Shown here piece after piece: positions 53,574 through 64,000 of a stretch of DNA of 64,000 nucleotides (position 1 is its first letter; each line of letters opens with the position of its first letter). Under the pieces are notes generated by a model. The model had not been told where the DNA came from. It worked only from the letters and a program-made list of their open reading frames with translations, and did not search any database. Both the position numbers and the translations under genes were made by a program. The DNA is from Erythroxylum novogranatense (lineage: Eukaryota > Streptophyta > Magnoliopsida > Malpighiales > Erythroxylaceae), in the NCBI GenBank assembly GCA_029891385.1, contig JAIWQS010000266.1, forward strand, positions 1-64,000, in the 5' to 3' direction.

Positions 53574-54650
53574 TGCCGGGTTCTGGCGGAACTGAACGTT
53601 GCCATTCGGATCCATGGATTGGCTGGCTGTAGCGACTTCGACGTGGAAGTACCTGCAAAACAAAGAAGGCACGTCGGGGGTTGTGTCCCGATTAGCCCCT
53701 CCGACGCTCAAGTCAGTCTTTTGGTGAAGGTGGGATTGCTGTAAAAGTTTAGAGCTAGGTTATGATTTTCGTACCTTTGTTATGGTGGAATTATACCTTA
53801 TATATGAAGCGATAGCTAGGTTTAGGTCTTTACGTGTTTGTATGGGAGTCTCTCACATGTGGACGGACTGAGGAGAGCTTAGATCGGGCTTGGGCTTAAC
53901 ATAGCCATTGGGTATGAGTCTGATCTTCGAATGATGGACCGATCGGCCCACGGGTCATCTAGGTCCGAGTCCAGCACGACCGACCCGACCATAAGCCCCC
54001 TACTCCTCTAGCTTGAGCGAAGAGAATAGTCGGAGGAGTATGTAGAGGTTTTGTTGCTCGTACATAGGACAGCTCGTAATTTGTTCGATCGGTCAGATAT
54101 TGAGATGTAGCTTGTCAGTAAGGTAGCTCGGGGTAGGCCAACCGGTCGGATATTGACGGGTAGTACGTGACCGCTCGTATTGAGGTTGGTCGGCTGAATG
54201 TCTCTGCTAGGTCGGCATTGGCATTTTGGCTCGATAGCTCGCGTCTAAGTAGGTCGGGTGTCATCATTAGCGAGCGCGTGTTGGTACTTGGCTCATTTAT
54301 TGTTTGCCGACGCGTGTTCTCTGATAGCCTTTCAGAATCTGAAGCGTATCGTCCTTGTAACCGTTGTGCAGCTGTCCTCTGCGTCCTTTCAACCATCACG
54401 CCGCTCCGACTTTTGTGCAACCCTAGTTCTCATTGGCTCGGATCATGCCGCGTGTCCAAGCATAGCTCGGATTTTCTCCACGCGTCGCACTTCGATTGGA
54501 TTGTTCAATTGAGCGTTCCCTTATAAATGCTCAGAATCAATCAACTGTTTGGTTTTCTTCACGCTTGCTTCGTTTGTATTCTCACTATGTTTTCATTTGA
54601 TCCTTCTTGCCCTTAGTTCCCGTAAATTTTCGTCGACTGTCGCTCGATTC
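53574..54650 (-). repeat. 3' LTR of the Tat element (inner edge uncertain)
   Basis: The U5 end is fixed by matching 53574-53762 with 63812-64000 (TGCCGGGTTCTG...). On the minus strand a TATATAAG box (complement of about 53804-53811) would start transcription about 190 bp before the LTR end. The inner edge is not visible because the partner LTR is cut. A pyrimidine run TTCCCCTTTTCC at about 54649-54660 may be the complement of the PPT. Confidence 0.7.
54522..54528 (+). promoter_or_regulatory. TATA box of the plus-strand gene
   Basis: TATAAAT, about 200 bp upstream of the ATG at 54726, following a GC-rich stretch. It lies in or just inside the LTR and points opposite to the gag-pol promoter. 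Confidence 0.55.
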
Positions 54651-54725
54651 CCCTTTTCCATTCACTAAATAGGTACGTCCTTCTTCCCCTAAGCTTTTCT
54701 TTTCGAAAGTCTCCTCTTGGTAAAT

Positions 54726-56937
54726 ATGTCGACAACCAATTCCAGAAGTATGATAAAAGGTGTTGAAGAGATATCGACAAGAGAGAGAAAGGATGGGTTG
54801 GTTGTGGAGGCGCCGCCAAGAAATGCATCAACTATGACCGTAAAGGAATTGAATCGGTCAATACTCAAATATAACATTCCCGTGTCCTGGGAACCCCGAC
54901 TGGCTCTAGGGAACGAGCGTATCCACAGTAACTTGAGTGGATATTTAGCCGTCTCCGATAGCTTTTCCTCTGTGGGAGGTATGAGGCTTCCTTATGCCCC
55001 GATCGTCGACGAGCTGTGCACGGCCTATCAGTTAATGCCGAGCCAGATTCCTCCGAATAGCTGGAGGTTTATTAACGGTCTGGCATTGCTATGTCACCAG
55101 TTTGGTTGCGCTCCTTCAGTTGGTGTCCTGCGTCATTTCTTAAGATTGAACCAGAGTCTAATTTCTGGGGCTGGGATCCCTTCTCTGCAATACCGGGATG
55201 CTCGATATCGACCGGTCGGGACAGCTTCGAAGGTCCCTTCCTGACGAACAAAATATTTCTTTGTGAAGCCCCCAGGGTCTTCCTTCGAGTCTCGGCCGTG
55301 GAGGTATCCCTTGGCCGAGCAATGGAATGATGTGTCGAGCGTATCCCTTAGTAGGGAGGAGTGGACAGTTGTAGGTCATATAAAGGCGCTCGGTACGTCT
55401 GATTTATTTCGGCTCGTCCAAGGCTATTTCGGGGGATCATTGGCCAGCTCTTTTCTTCTCGATCCCCCACCGTGGATTAACGGGCTAGGAGAGGAAACCG
55501 CCCCGTCTGGTTGACCCCGTGTAGTTTAGTTATTTACTGTATTTTTGGGCATTGGTTTTGCTGTCTGACTTGTTTTTATTATTGTGCAGTCATGGTGAGA
55601 ATAGACGATTACGCCGCTCCACTTGAATCCGAGAAGCAGGCTGCAGGGAAGAGGAAGAAGAAAAGTAGAGGGGTGGAGACTGGTGAAGGCTCTGCTATGC
55701 CGGTTGAGCTCAGCCTCTCTATCGTGTTTCCAGTTCCTTCACCTGTCGAGGATGGTCCTACGGGATCGGCATTGTTGCTTGGTCGTACCAATGAAGTCTG
55801 GGGCGAAAGCAAATGGAAGAAGAGGAAGAGGAAGAGGAGGAAGCGGAGCCTCTCCGCAAGAGGAAAAGGTCGGTCCGGGTTAGTGACCTCCCATTCGGCC
55901 CGTTTGGTCGGGGGGGGGGGGTAAGGAGAAGGAGACGAAAGGTAAGGGTAAAGGTCGGACTACCAACACTGGGCAGTGGGAGCCTTTGATCAAGCTGTCA
56001 AAGACCTCCTCGATTAGGGACCTCAGCGTGTCCCGCCACATTCTTGAGAGGATTACTCCTCCGTGGATGAGCAGACCATGGATAAGAAGAGTAATCAGAG
56101 GCGGGTCTCAACTCCTTGGCGTTATGCGGAGTGTGGTGATGGCCTACTGACGGCGGTGCGGCGTCTGGAGGGTCTGCAGACTAGGAGGCAGGACCTTCAT
56201 GAAGCGGTGAAGGGTCCAAGGACGAACTTTCGGAGGTAAAGGAGGGGAGAGACCTTCTTCAGGTTCAGAACTCTTCTTTAGAGGAGGATAAGAGAATTCG
56301 GGAGGAAGCGATGAGTGCTTTAAAAGCTCAATTTGATAAGGGAGAGGAGGAGAGGATCAGGGTGGTCGCGGAGAAAGGCGAGCTGATCAAGGTGTGTGAG
56401 GTCTTGGAGGGAAAATTGGAGTTGGAGAGGAAGCTTAAAGAGAAGTTCCTCCAAGACTGTCATGCAGTTGTGGATGCCAAGCGCAGGACCGAGGAGGTGT
56501 TGACGAAGTTGGGATGCTCTATTAAAGGGAAAAGAATCGAGGCGATCAAACGGGGGAAGAGGAGGAATCTAACGGCGGAATGCCTGGAGCTCGCCTGTGA
56601 CGTAACCCTCTCGGTCCTGAAGAAGTGCTATTGGGTTCACTTTCCCGCTGGGTCGGAGCGGCCTTCATTTGAAGATTATACCGAGCCGCCGCTTCCTGCT
56701 CTTGGCCTTTCGTTGGAGGGAATGAAGGAGAGGGCCTTGGGGGAGCGGACCATTGTTCCGGACGAGGAGTTGGATCTGAGCTCGGAAGAAGAAGAAGAGG
56801 ATGTCTCTCAGCTACCAGCTCCTCTTGATCCGATCGCCGACCCTTCTCTTCCCTTGGCCGATCCGGATGCGAGCTCCTCCTCTTCTGCCGATCCGGTTGC
56901 TCCCGTTGCTGACCCGAATTCTCCCCCAGAAGAGTGA
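54726..56937 (+). pseudogene. Antisense accessory gene, 'gypsy-type transposon' (PF04195-like)
   Basis: Opposite in strand to gag-pol. The N-terminal domain GGMRLPYAPIVDELCTAYQLMPSQIPPNSWRF fits the family Pfam calls putative gypsy type transposon. The frame shifts near 55240, and FVKPPGSSFES..W continues it. A 3' splice acceptor (TATTATTGTGCAG at 55577-55589) suggests an intron before the second exon, which is basic (GKRKKKS), passes a G-run of 11 or more at 55910-55921 with another shift, and then forms a coiled coil (56310-56560) and an acidic Pro/Asp tail. Function in the element is unknown; such antisense ORFs are known from Tat elements. Confidence 0.72.
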
Positions 56938-57170
56938 GAGTGATTGTTTCCTTTCGTGTACGGCTCATCTGGTCAGGCTTGTGGCCATAAACTTTCATTT
57001 TGTTTAAGGCTCATCTGGTCGGGCTTGTGGCCAGAACCTTTTGCTTAAAAATAATAACTCATTTTTGATTATTTTTTATGTGTTGAATATTTCTCCCCTC
57101 AAGTAGTAGGTTGCTATTTTTGATCATTTTTGGTGTGCCGAATATTTCTTCCTTCGAATAGTAGGTTACG
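56938..57170. other. 3' region between accessory gene and tandem repeat
   Basis: Contains a short duplication (GGCTCATCTGGTC...GGCTTGTGGCCA twice, about 56960-57040) and T-rich sequence with TATTTCT(C/T)CC(C/T)TC twice. No gene seen. Confidence 0.5.
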
Positions 57171-57299
57171 AACGAATGTGCTCAATGCGCGACGACCGGG
57201 TGAATTAGGCCGAGTGACGATAGGGCCGGTCGATCCGAGATTTTGTCTCAAGATCCTCGGTCGAGCATTAGTGACAATCGATGGTTCCAAGAGTCTTAT

Positions 57300-58215
57300 C
57301 TTGGCAACCTGGTCGATCTGTACTCGAGGTCGAGCGATGGCCCCAAGGATCTAGAGTCTTGGCGACCGACCGACCTTAGTCGATCTTTGTTGATGGCGAG
57401 CGAGGGTCCCAAGGATCTTGTCTTGGTGACCCGACCGACCGTAGTCGATCTATAGAGATGCCGAGCGATGGCTAGTGAGGGTCCCAAGGATCTTGTCTTG
57501 GTGACCCGACCGACCGTACTCGATCTATAGAGATGCCGAGCAATGGCGAGCGAGGGTCTCAAGGATCTCGTCTTGGCAAACCGATCGACCGTAGTCAATC
57601 TATGGAGATGCCGAGCAATGGCGAGTGAGGGTCCCAAGGATCTTGTCTTGGCGAACCGATCGACCGTAGTCGATCTATAGAGATGACGAGCGATGGCGAG
57701 TGAGGGTCCCAAGGATCTTGTCTTGGTGACCTGACCGACCGTAGTCGATCTATGGAGATGCCGAGCGATGGCTAGTGAGGGTCCCAAGGATCTTGTCTTG
57801 GCGACCCGACTGACCGTACTCGATCTATGGAGATGCTGAGCAATGGCGAGCGAGGGTCCCAAGGATCTTGTTTTGGCGACCGATCGACCGTAGTCGATCT
57901 ATGGAATCGGCGATGGCGGTGAGGTCTAAGGATCTTGTCTTGGCGACCCGACCGGTCGTAGTCGATCTATGGAGATGCCGAGCGATGGCTAGTGAGGGTC
58001 CCAAGGATCTTGTCTTGGCGACCCGACCGACCGTACTCGATCTATGGAGATGCCGAGCAATGGCGAGCGAGGGTCCCAAGGATCTTGTCTTGGTGACCCG
58101 ACCGACCGTAGTCGATCTATGGAGATGCCGAGTGATGGCGAGCGAGAGTCCCAAGGATCTTGTCTTGGCGACCCGATCGACCGTAGTCGATCTATGGAGA
58201 TGCCGAGCGATGGTT
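57300..58215. repeat. 75-bp tandem repeat, about 12 copies
   Basis: The unit (CGAGCGATGGCGAGTGAGGG, then TCCCAAGGATCTTGTCTTGG, then CGACCGTAGTCGATCTATGG) recurs at 57405, 57480, 57555, 57630, 57705, 57780, 57855, about 57923, 57997, 58072 and 58147. One copy near 57905 is short by about 8 bp. Since 75 is divisible by 3, frames stay open on both strands with 25-aa periods, which is not evidence of coding. Tandem repeats in the 3' UTR are typical of Tat/Ogre elements. Confidence 0.95.
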
Positions 58216-58398
58216 GGTTGGATTTTCTACACTTTGCCACATATACTGGAACTTTTAATTGCCAAGAAATCCGAAAACCCCTTTATTGATGATAGTGAGG
58301 CGTGGTAGTTAAAAACTGTCTAGCGAGGACGGAAAAAGGTTCCCACGTGTTGCATACAAAAATAATAATAAACGAAGAGTAACTAAAATAAAACTTAT

Positions 58399-59454
58399 CT
58401 ATTGGTAGAACGCTTTCAAATTTCGAGAATTCCATGACCTTGGTAGAATTTTCTCATTTGCATCGCGTAGATTGTAGGAGCCATGCCCAACTTGCTTGAT
58501 AACCTGGTAGGGTCCTTCCATGCTTATACGAGCTTTCGGGATATTTCGGCCGCCTCGGCCAGAAGACGTATCCCCGACCTTTCGTCGCTCGGCTTTTCTC
58601 GTCATTGTAGAACACGGTTGTCTTCGCTTCGACGGCTTCGAGCGAAGCGGCGATCTATCCTCGCCTTCTTTGAGAAGTACAAGCTCGACTCGGCGCTTCG
58701 TTGTTCCGCTCCTCGTCATAACTCGACACCCTCTGATTATGCAATACCACTTCTACAGGAACTAAAGCTTCTGCCCCAAAGGTCATCCTGAACGGTGTTT
58801 CCCCTGTGGCTCCGTTAGGTGTGGTCCTGTACGCCTACAACACTTCATCGATTTCTTCCACTCAGGTTTTTCGTCCGTCAAGGCGCTTCTTAAAAGCGCT
58901 CATTATCTTTTTGTTTGTGTTTTCTGCGAGACTGTTGCTTTGGGGATGAGCTACTAATGTCAGTTGCAGCCTATCTTTAGTCGGTCGCAGAAATCTCTGA
59001 ACTTTACGTTCTTGAGCGTCGACCATTATCGCTACCAAAGACCATAGGTATTCCAAAGCGGGTCAAGATATATTTTCTTTCTGAAATTCTCCACCTCCGC
59101 TTTCGGTAATTGTGGCGATCGCCGCTTCTACCCGTTTGGTGAAGTATTCCACGCCACTATCAGGAACTTCTTCTGTCCGGGATCGAGGGGGAAGGGCCCC
59201 AGTATATCCATTCCCCATTGAGCGAAAGGGATAGGGTGACTCACGATTTTCATCTTCTCGGTTAAATTTGGTGAGGCAGTCTTTGTTTCTCGGCAAGCCT
59301 CACATCGGTCGACCTTCTCTTGGCGATCCTTCCTCATTGTTGGCGATAATATCCTGTCGATGAGCCTATGGGCTAGCATTACGCCTCCTACGTGGTTGCC
59401 ACACATTCCTTCGTGTACCTCGGCCATTGCTTGTTCTGCCTCTTCTTTGTTCAA
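58399..59454 (-). pseudogene. Integrase of the Tat element
   Basis: Minus strand: the zinc finger region (VHEGMCGNHVGG, CEACRETK), the core start WGMDILGPFP, and at the far end the C-terminal part (GPYQVIKQVGHGSYNLRDANEKILPRSWN). Frames shift near 59130, 59060, 58860 and 58720. Part of the core is only readable in pieces (FLRPTKDRLQLTLVAHPQSNS). Confidence 0.88.
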
Positions 59455-59573
59455 GCATCGCAGCAGTGGCCAGTCATACGATCACTTGTACAAAGCGTCA
59501 TTTATGATCGCGTATTCAGCCGCCTTTATTCTCAACTTCTTGGCCTCTGAACTTTCTTGTGGTCGTGTTAAGT

Positions 59574-60122
59574 CTAGAGATACCGTCTAATCGGTTCCAT
59601 CCAACTCGGTCGACCGGTATTTGCATCGAGAACTTCCTTAGCTTTCTGAATGCTAGGACGATCCAATCGTTCGACTAGAACGTTATTTTTGGCGTCTCGA
59701 TCAGAGACCATCTTGGAGAGCGCATCCGCTTTAGCATTCTGAGCTCGTTCTATCCTGCTGATTGTGTGCTGCTCGAAATTATTCAACTCCTGCTTTACTA
59801 GCTGCAGGTACTCGATCATGTTGTCCCCCTTGGCTTCATACTGTCCAGTGACTTGGCCAATCACCACTTGGCTATCACTATATATCTTTAGACTCTTTAT
59901 CTCCATTTCCTTAGCCAGTTGGAGACCGGCTATCAGAGCCTCATATTCTGCCTCGTTATTGAAGGCCTTGAATTCTAGCCGAAGGGCGTATTCCACCTTC
60001 TCTTCCATGTGCGGGTTGATCAATACCACTCCTGCCCCTCATCCTTCAGAGTTGGACGACCCGTCGACAAACAAACTCCAGGCAGGGAACTGTTCATTCT
60101 GCGAGCTTGGTTGGCTCATCTC
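59574..60122 (-). pseudogene. Second RNase H-like domain (aRNH) of the Tat element
   Basis: WSLFVDGSSNSEG near 60080-60120 starts an archaeal-type RNase H fold; EYEALIAGLQLAKEM, IYSDSQVVIGQV and NAKADALSKM follow. The frame shifts near 60035. A second RNase H after the retroviral one marks the Tat lineage. Confidence 0.88.
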
Positions 60123-60573
60123 TGCGATGAAGTCTGCCAATACCTGTGCCTTGATCGTTGTCCGAGGCTTGTATTGTATATTGAACTCTCCCATCTCTAC
60201 CGCCCATTTTGTTAACCTTCCAGAGGTCTCAGGTTTTTGGAGGCATTGTCTGAGAGGTTGGTCGGTCCATACCTCGATGGTATGACTTTGAAAATACGGT
60301 CTCAGTTTCCGCGCCACAGTGATTAAGGAGAGAGTTAAATTTTCTATAGGTGCATACCGTGTTTCTGGCCCACTCAATACCTTGCTGACGTAGTAGATCG
60401 GATATTGATCCTTTCCATCCGATCGAACCAGAACCGCACTGACTGCTCCTTCTGTGACCGCCAGATAGATAATCAGGGTTTCTCCTTCAACCGGGCTATG
60501 CAGAACAGGTGGGCTCGTCTGAATCTTGTTTTAAATCCGGAAAGCTCTTTCACCTCCTCAGACCATTGGCGGG
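60039..60573 (-). pseudogene. RNase H of the Tat element
   Basis: Follows RT on the minus strand; YVSKVLSGPETRYAPIE-type start near 60385 (readable from SGPETRYAPIE), then EVWTDQPL and ETSGRLTKWAVEMGEF, then LADFIAEM. Stop codons near 60380 separate it from RT. Confidence 0.85.
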
Positions 60574-61440
60574 TTACATCGCTTTCCTCAAAATTTTGAA
60601 AAATGAGAGACACTTGTCCCCCAACCTAGACACGAATCTACTCAGGGAGACTATCCGACCAGTCAATATCTGTACTTCTTTCAAGCATCGCGGTGAAGGC
60701 ATTTGGACGATGGCTTCAATCTTCTCTGGATTAGCCTCAATCCCACGTTGAGTAATCATGAACCCAAGGAATTTTCCAGATGCCACGCCAAAGACGCACT
60801 TTTCGGGTTTCAGCTTCATCTGAAATTTATCAAGTGTCTGGAAGACTTCTTTTGAATCTCCCACATGATCAGCAGCCGTCTTACTTTTAACCACCATATT
60901 ATCTACGTAAGTTTCGACAGATCGACCTATCTGTGTTTTGAAGACCTCCATGATGAGTCGTTGATAAGTAGCCCCAACATTCTTCAGGCCGAACGGCATC
61001 ACTTGGTAACAATACGTGCCCTGGTCGGTGATGAAGGCGGTCTTTTCCTCATCTTTAAGGCTCATCTGAATTTGATGGTAGCCCGAGAAGGCATCCAGGA
61101 AGCTGAGAAGTTCATGTCCTGAGGTGGAGTCTACTAACTGATCGATCTTGGGTAGGGAAAAGCTGTCCTTTGGACACGCCTTGTTCAGGTCAGTGAAGTC
61201 GATGCACATTCTCCACTTCCCATTCTTCTTCTTCACCAAAACCACATTGGCGAGCCATTCGGGGTACTTGACTTCTCGGATAAAACCGGCTTCAAGTAGT
61301 TTCTTTATTTCTTTCCTAATCCCTTCCTGTCGCTCCTTGCAGTGCAACCGCTTCTTTTGCCTAACCGGCTTGCAGTCTTGTCGAATACCAAGTGAGTGCG
61401 AGGCGACCGATCGAGAAATGCCGGGCATATCACTCGACAC
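60574..61440 (-). pseudogene. Reverse transcriptase of the Tat element
   Basis: 288-codon open part. WRMCIDFTDLNKACPKDSFSLP, DAFSGYHQI and MPFGLKNVGATYQRL are typical of Tat RT. The active site reads YVDN (complement of 60898-60909) in place of YVDD, so the second catalytic Asp is lost. The frame is continuous with the upstream part across one TAG at 61441. Confidence 0.93.
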
Positions 61441-62110
61441 CTAAGCGAAGACCGATCTATTTTCCACCAGATAATCTGTGATCTCTTTAACTAGGTCCTT
61501 CTGTAACTCGGAACCTAAGTTTGTAAATTTAGAGGGGTCGGCCTCGTCCAGTATGACCCGCTGCGTTTCTTCCACTAGATTCATCCTGTCTATCTCCTCA
61601 TCAGCTCTCACATCAAGAGAGCTCGTCAGGACTACCGCCCCGTCTAATGTTTTTGTTTCCGCTAAGTAGCACTCCCTTGCAATTCTCTGCTGACCCCTGA
61701 CAATGTCAATTCCGTGGGGTGTCGGGAACTTCATGGCTTAGTAGTAGGTAGAAACGACGGCTCTAAGGGCGTTCTGGATAGCTCGTCCGATTATTGCATT
61801 GTATGCCCCCTGAAACTTTACGACTAGGAATTCAACATCCCTTTCTATTTGACACGCTTCGTCAGAACTTCACTTTAAATGGACTTGTCTTGAACAGGTG
61901 GTGATGCTCGATTACCCCTTTGATAGGTCCAAATCATGGGCGATAGTCGATCTTGGTACCTCCATCCTTGAAGGCCTCATGTCTGACAAGTTGGTGAGTT
62001 ACCGTATCAATCATCACCGCTTCACCTCGTGGCCGTCCCATGTTTAGATTTATAACGAGGGCGTCATGGGGACGACTTACACCATCATAGGTCGGACTCG
62101 TCGAATGATA
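61441..62110 (-). pseudogene. Protease and linker of the Tat element
   Basis: The open part 61441-61734 has a KFPTPHGIDIVRGQQRIARECY segment that follows the protease in Tat elements. Further up, the protease itself is degraded (MIDTVTHQL near 62010 where DTG is expected) with stops near 61920 and 61850. Separated from RT by one TAG. Confidence 0.8.
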
Positions 62111-62221
62111 TCATACCATCATTCTCCTCGGTTTTTGGTTAATGAGTCTCTGTCGATTGTTTGGCATATCTCTTTCTCCCTTTAGCGATGGATCCCCATT
62201 GCGTTTACGCTAAATATCATG

Positions 62222-63949
62222 TTAATGACCCGATCGTTCGATCCTCTTGTTGCCTGCATTTACATCATCTCTTTCCCTTGATCGCCCTCTCTCTTCTCGT
62301 CGATTATCTGTATTCGTATTCTGCCTTCCTCCATCATTTCTATCATTCTGTCTCCAATTCTGTCGTCTATAATTGTGCCGACCGCTCTTATGCTCGTTAT
62401 CTCGATCAGCATTTTGCGCGTGCTTCACAAATCGGCCTAACCTTCCCCTTTGTATGAGGAATTCTATTTCTTTTTTCAACTGCCAACAATCTTCCGTATC
62501 ATGACTGACCTCTTTGTGGAAACGGCAATATCGTTGGGTTCCTATCCTTATAGGAGTCTTCATTTTGTTAGGTTCTCGGATAGTTTTCTCATCCGCTCTC
62601 ATGGCCTTGAGACTTCCGTGATATCGCTCGTTGAGCGGGTAAACTCTGTCGATATTCATGTCGATCGGTCGGCTTTCTCCACTCATTGGCCTTTTGCCGC
62701 TTATTCAATTACCGCTCTGTCATTGGCGGCGATCATCCATCCGACGCCTCGTATTTTTCAGCACCTCTTCCAAATGGATGTACCTATCGCCTGTTTCTTA
62801 TTTCTGAGCGGATCGGGGGTTGATCGAGGCTAACGACTTCTTGAATTCCTCGTCCCTCGTATTGTTCATAAGCGGCGGCGTGGACGAGCAAGTGAGGTCG
62901 GGACCTCACCGCCGTTATTGAACTGGGTGATGAACTCCCGCAAACTTTCATTCCTTCCTTGGGTAAGTTGCATCACCTCCAAAGCTGTCTTTGTGGCCGC
63001 TTACTGGTGGCGAACTGGTTCAAGAATAATAACCTGAAATCTTCAAAGCATGTGATCTGACTCGGGGCAATTTGTTGAACCATCGTAAAACTCCCTCTTG
63101 AAAGGCCGTGCAGAAAGCCTTACACTGGATGGCATCCAGAACACAGTGTAGACTCATCATGGACTAGAAGTGCTGTAGGTAATCCAGGGGGTCGGTCTTT
63201 CCAGTATATTTTTCAGGGGTAGGTATTTTGATGCCAGGCACCGGGAGGCTATCCAGGATTTTCGGAGTGAAGGGACAACAGATTTGTGCGTCAGGCGTCC
63301 GGCGGAAGCTTCATGCTGCGTTAATCCGATCATCCACGATCTTCTCTAGGGCTTTAGTTGGGTGGTGATCGGTTGTCATCTTCTTTGTCGTGCGGTGGCC
63401 GTCTGACGGTTTCTTTATTATCTTGGTGAGGCCGCAGATTTGGCGAATCAACAGTTCAGCTACTTCTTTGATCTGTTTTTGGTTAAGGGAGGTTTGCATA
63501 GCCGGAAGAGGGTCTACATCCGATCGGTGTTGGAGATTCGGACGTATGTTGAGTGCAGCGTTATCCTCCAAAGCTACGCTCTGTTCTTCTTGTTCCAAAG
63601 TTTGAGACTGTGGTTGATCGTTCGGTCGAAGATTGATCAAGGGAAACATGAAGCAGAGAGCGGCAGATTGCAGTAGTTGCAAACCTATGTGTTGCATCGC
63701 CAGAGCCGCGACGGTGGCTATATCTGGGTTTGTCGCCGCCGCCTGACTGATCTGTGTATTTTTGGACGTGGTGCCCTGAAGTCGGACCCCACGGTGGGCG
63801 CCAATTAGTTCTGCCGGGTTCTGACAGAACTGAACGTTGCCATTCGGATCCATGGATTGGCTGGCTGTAGCGACTTCGACGTGGAAGTACCTGCAAAACA
63901 AAGAAAGCACATCGGAGGTTGTGTCCCGATTAGCCCCTCTGACGCTCAA
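62222..63949 (-). pseudogene. gag of the Tat element
   Basis: The N-terminal part is open at 63311-63949, a frame that runs in from the LTR/PBS and is Gln/Asn-rich. The middle capsid region is readable in pieces (63000-63200). The C-terminal part 62222-62686 has YCRFHKEVSHDTEDCWQLKKEIE, the Cys/His motif of Tat Gag, and an Arg/Asp/Asn-rich tail. Multiple shifts. Confidence 0.85.
63787..63803 (-). promoter_or_regulatory. Primer binding site of the Tat element
   Basis: On the minus strand TGGCGCCCACCGTGGGG lies 8 bp after the LTR end (...CCCGGCA). The TGGCGCC start is the usual PBS pattern of Tat/Athila elements; the exact tRNA is not assigned. Confidence 0.75.
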
Positions 63950-64000
63950 GTCAGTCTTTTGGTGAAGGTGGGATTGTTGTAAAAGTTTAGAGCTAGGTTA
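63812..64000 (-). repeat. 5' LTR of the Tat element, U5 end only
   Basis: 189 bp matching 53574-53762 with 7 differences by eye, all transitions. The rest of the LTR lies beyond the window. Confidence 0.9.

Larger units (their letters stand above)
53574..64000 (-). mobile_element. Ty3/gypsy Tat/Retand-lineage element, 5' LTR cut by the window
   Basis: On the minus strand: LTR (from 63812, beyond the window), PBS, gag, protease, RT, RNase H, a second RNase H-like domain, integrase, a tandem repeat region, a gene on the opposite strand, and the 3' LTR starting at 53574. The second RNase H and the antisense gene are marks of the Tat lineage. Stops, frameshifts and a YVDN active site show it is dead. 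Confidence 0.92.

Noticed and set aside
54115..54420. 101-aa minus-strand ORF in the Tat LTR
   Set aside because: No recognisable domain; GC-rich LTR sequence with open frames on both strands.
57296..57862. 188-aa minus-strand ORF with 25-aa repeats
   Set aside because: A consequence of the 75-bp repeat being divisible by three; frames are open on both strands and no start context or family is seen.

Overview
The window is the end of a plant chromosome. It opens with about 570 bp of Arabidopsis-type telomere repeat (CCCTAAA, C-rich strand outward) and then consists almost entirely of endogenous pararetroviruses (EPRVs, family Caulimoviridae) and LTR retrotransposons. I see no intact host gene. 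The telomere repeat, the caulimovirid families, and the Ty3/gypsy chromovirus and Tat lineages point to an angiosperm. The species cannot be told from the sequence.

Layout. 1-568: telomere. 569-25317: an array of one EPRV family (here EPRV-A). It has an inverted partial copy (A0, 569-3626), a scrambled copy joined tail to tail with it (A1, 3627 to about 8640), two tandem defective copies with a 7.24-kb period (A2 and A3) and a truncated copy (A4, to 24866). tRNA-related SINE-like units and small pol fragments follow. 25459-25870 and 30562-30813: ATT/GTT microsatellites that bracket a second, badna/tungro-like EPRV on the minus strand (EPRV-C, 25871-30561) carrying a dUTPase domain. 30814-51654: a divergent relative of EPRV-A (EPRV-B, plus strand), split by a 10.1-kb Tekay/Del-type gypsy element (32867-42976, 5-bp duplication CAAAA) and by a 4.74-kb solo LTR (46263-51002, duplication CTCTA). 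51655-53573: AT-rich sequence of unknown nature. 53574-64000: a Tat/Retand-lineage gypsy element on the minus strand, with its own plus-strand gene and a 75-bp tandem repeat; its 5' LTR runs off the window.

EPRV-A is the most interesting system. Read across the copies, its gene order is: TATA promoter, long leader with a 50-aa hydrophobic ORF, ORF A, ORF B, ORF C (membrane plus acidic tail), ORF D (CxxC protein), movement protein, VAP-like coiled coil, capsid protein with CCHC knuckle, Pol (protease, RT, RNase H), and TAV with a viroplasmin-like domain. Several neighbours overlap by ATGA or a few bases, as expected for a polycistronic RNA translated by reinitiation with a transactivator. ORFs A and B look like paralogues. 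I infer a full genome of about 8 kb. EPRV-B shares ORF D, MP, VAP, CP, Pol and TAV but is clearly diverged, so two members of one lineage sit at this locus.

Most genes are broken. Many breaks in EPRV-A follow a deterministic pattern at CAG/CTG and CGA sites and homopolymers, which looks more like systematic long-read consensus error at methylated plant DNA than biological decay. Other breaks are real structural events with microhomology, such as the shared in-frame RT deletion of A2 and A3. No complete, intact viral genome is present in the window.
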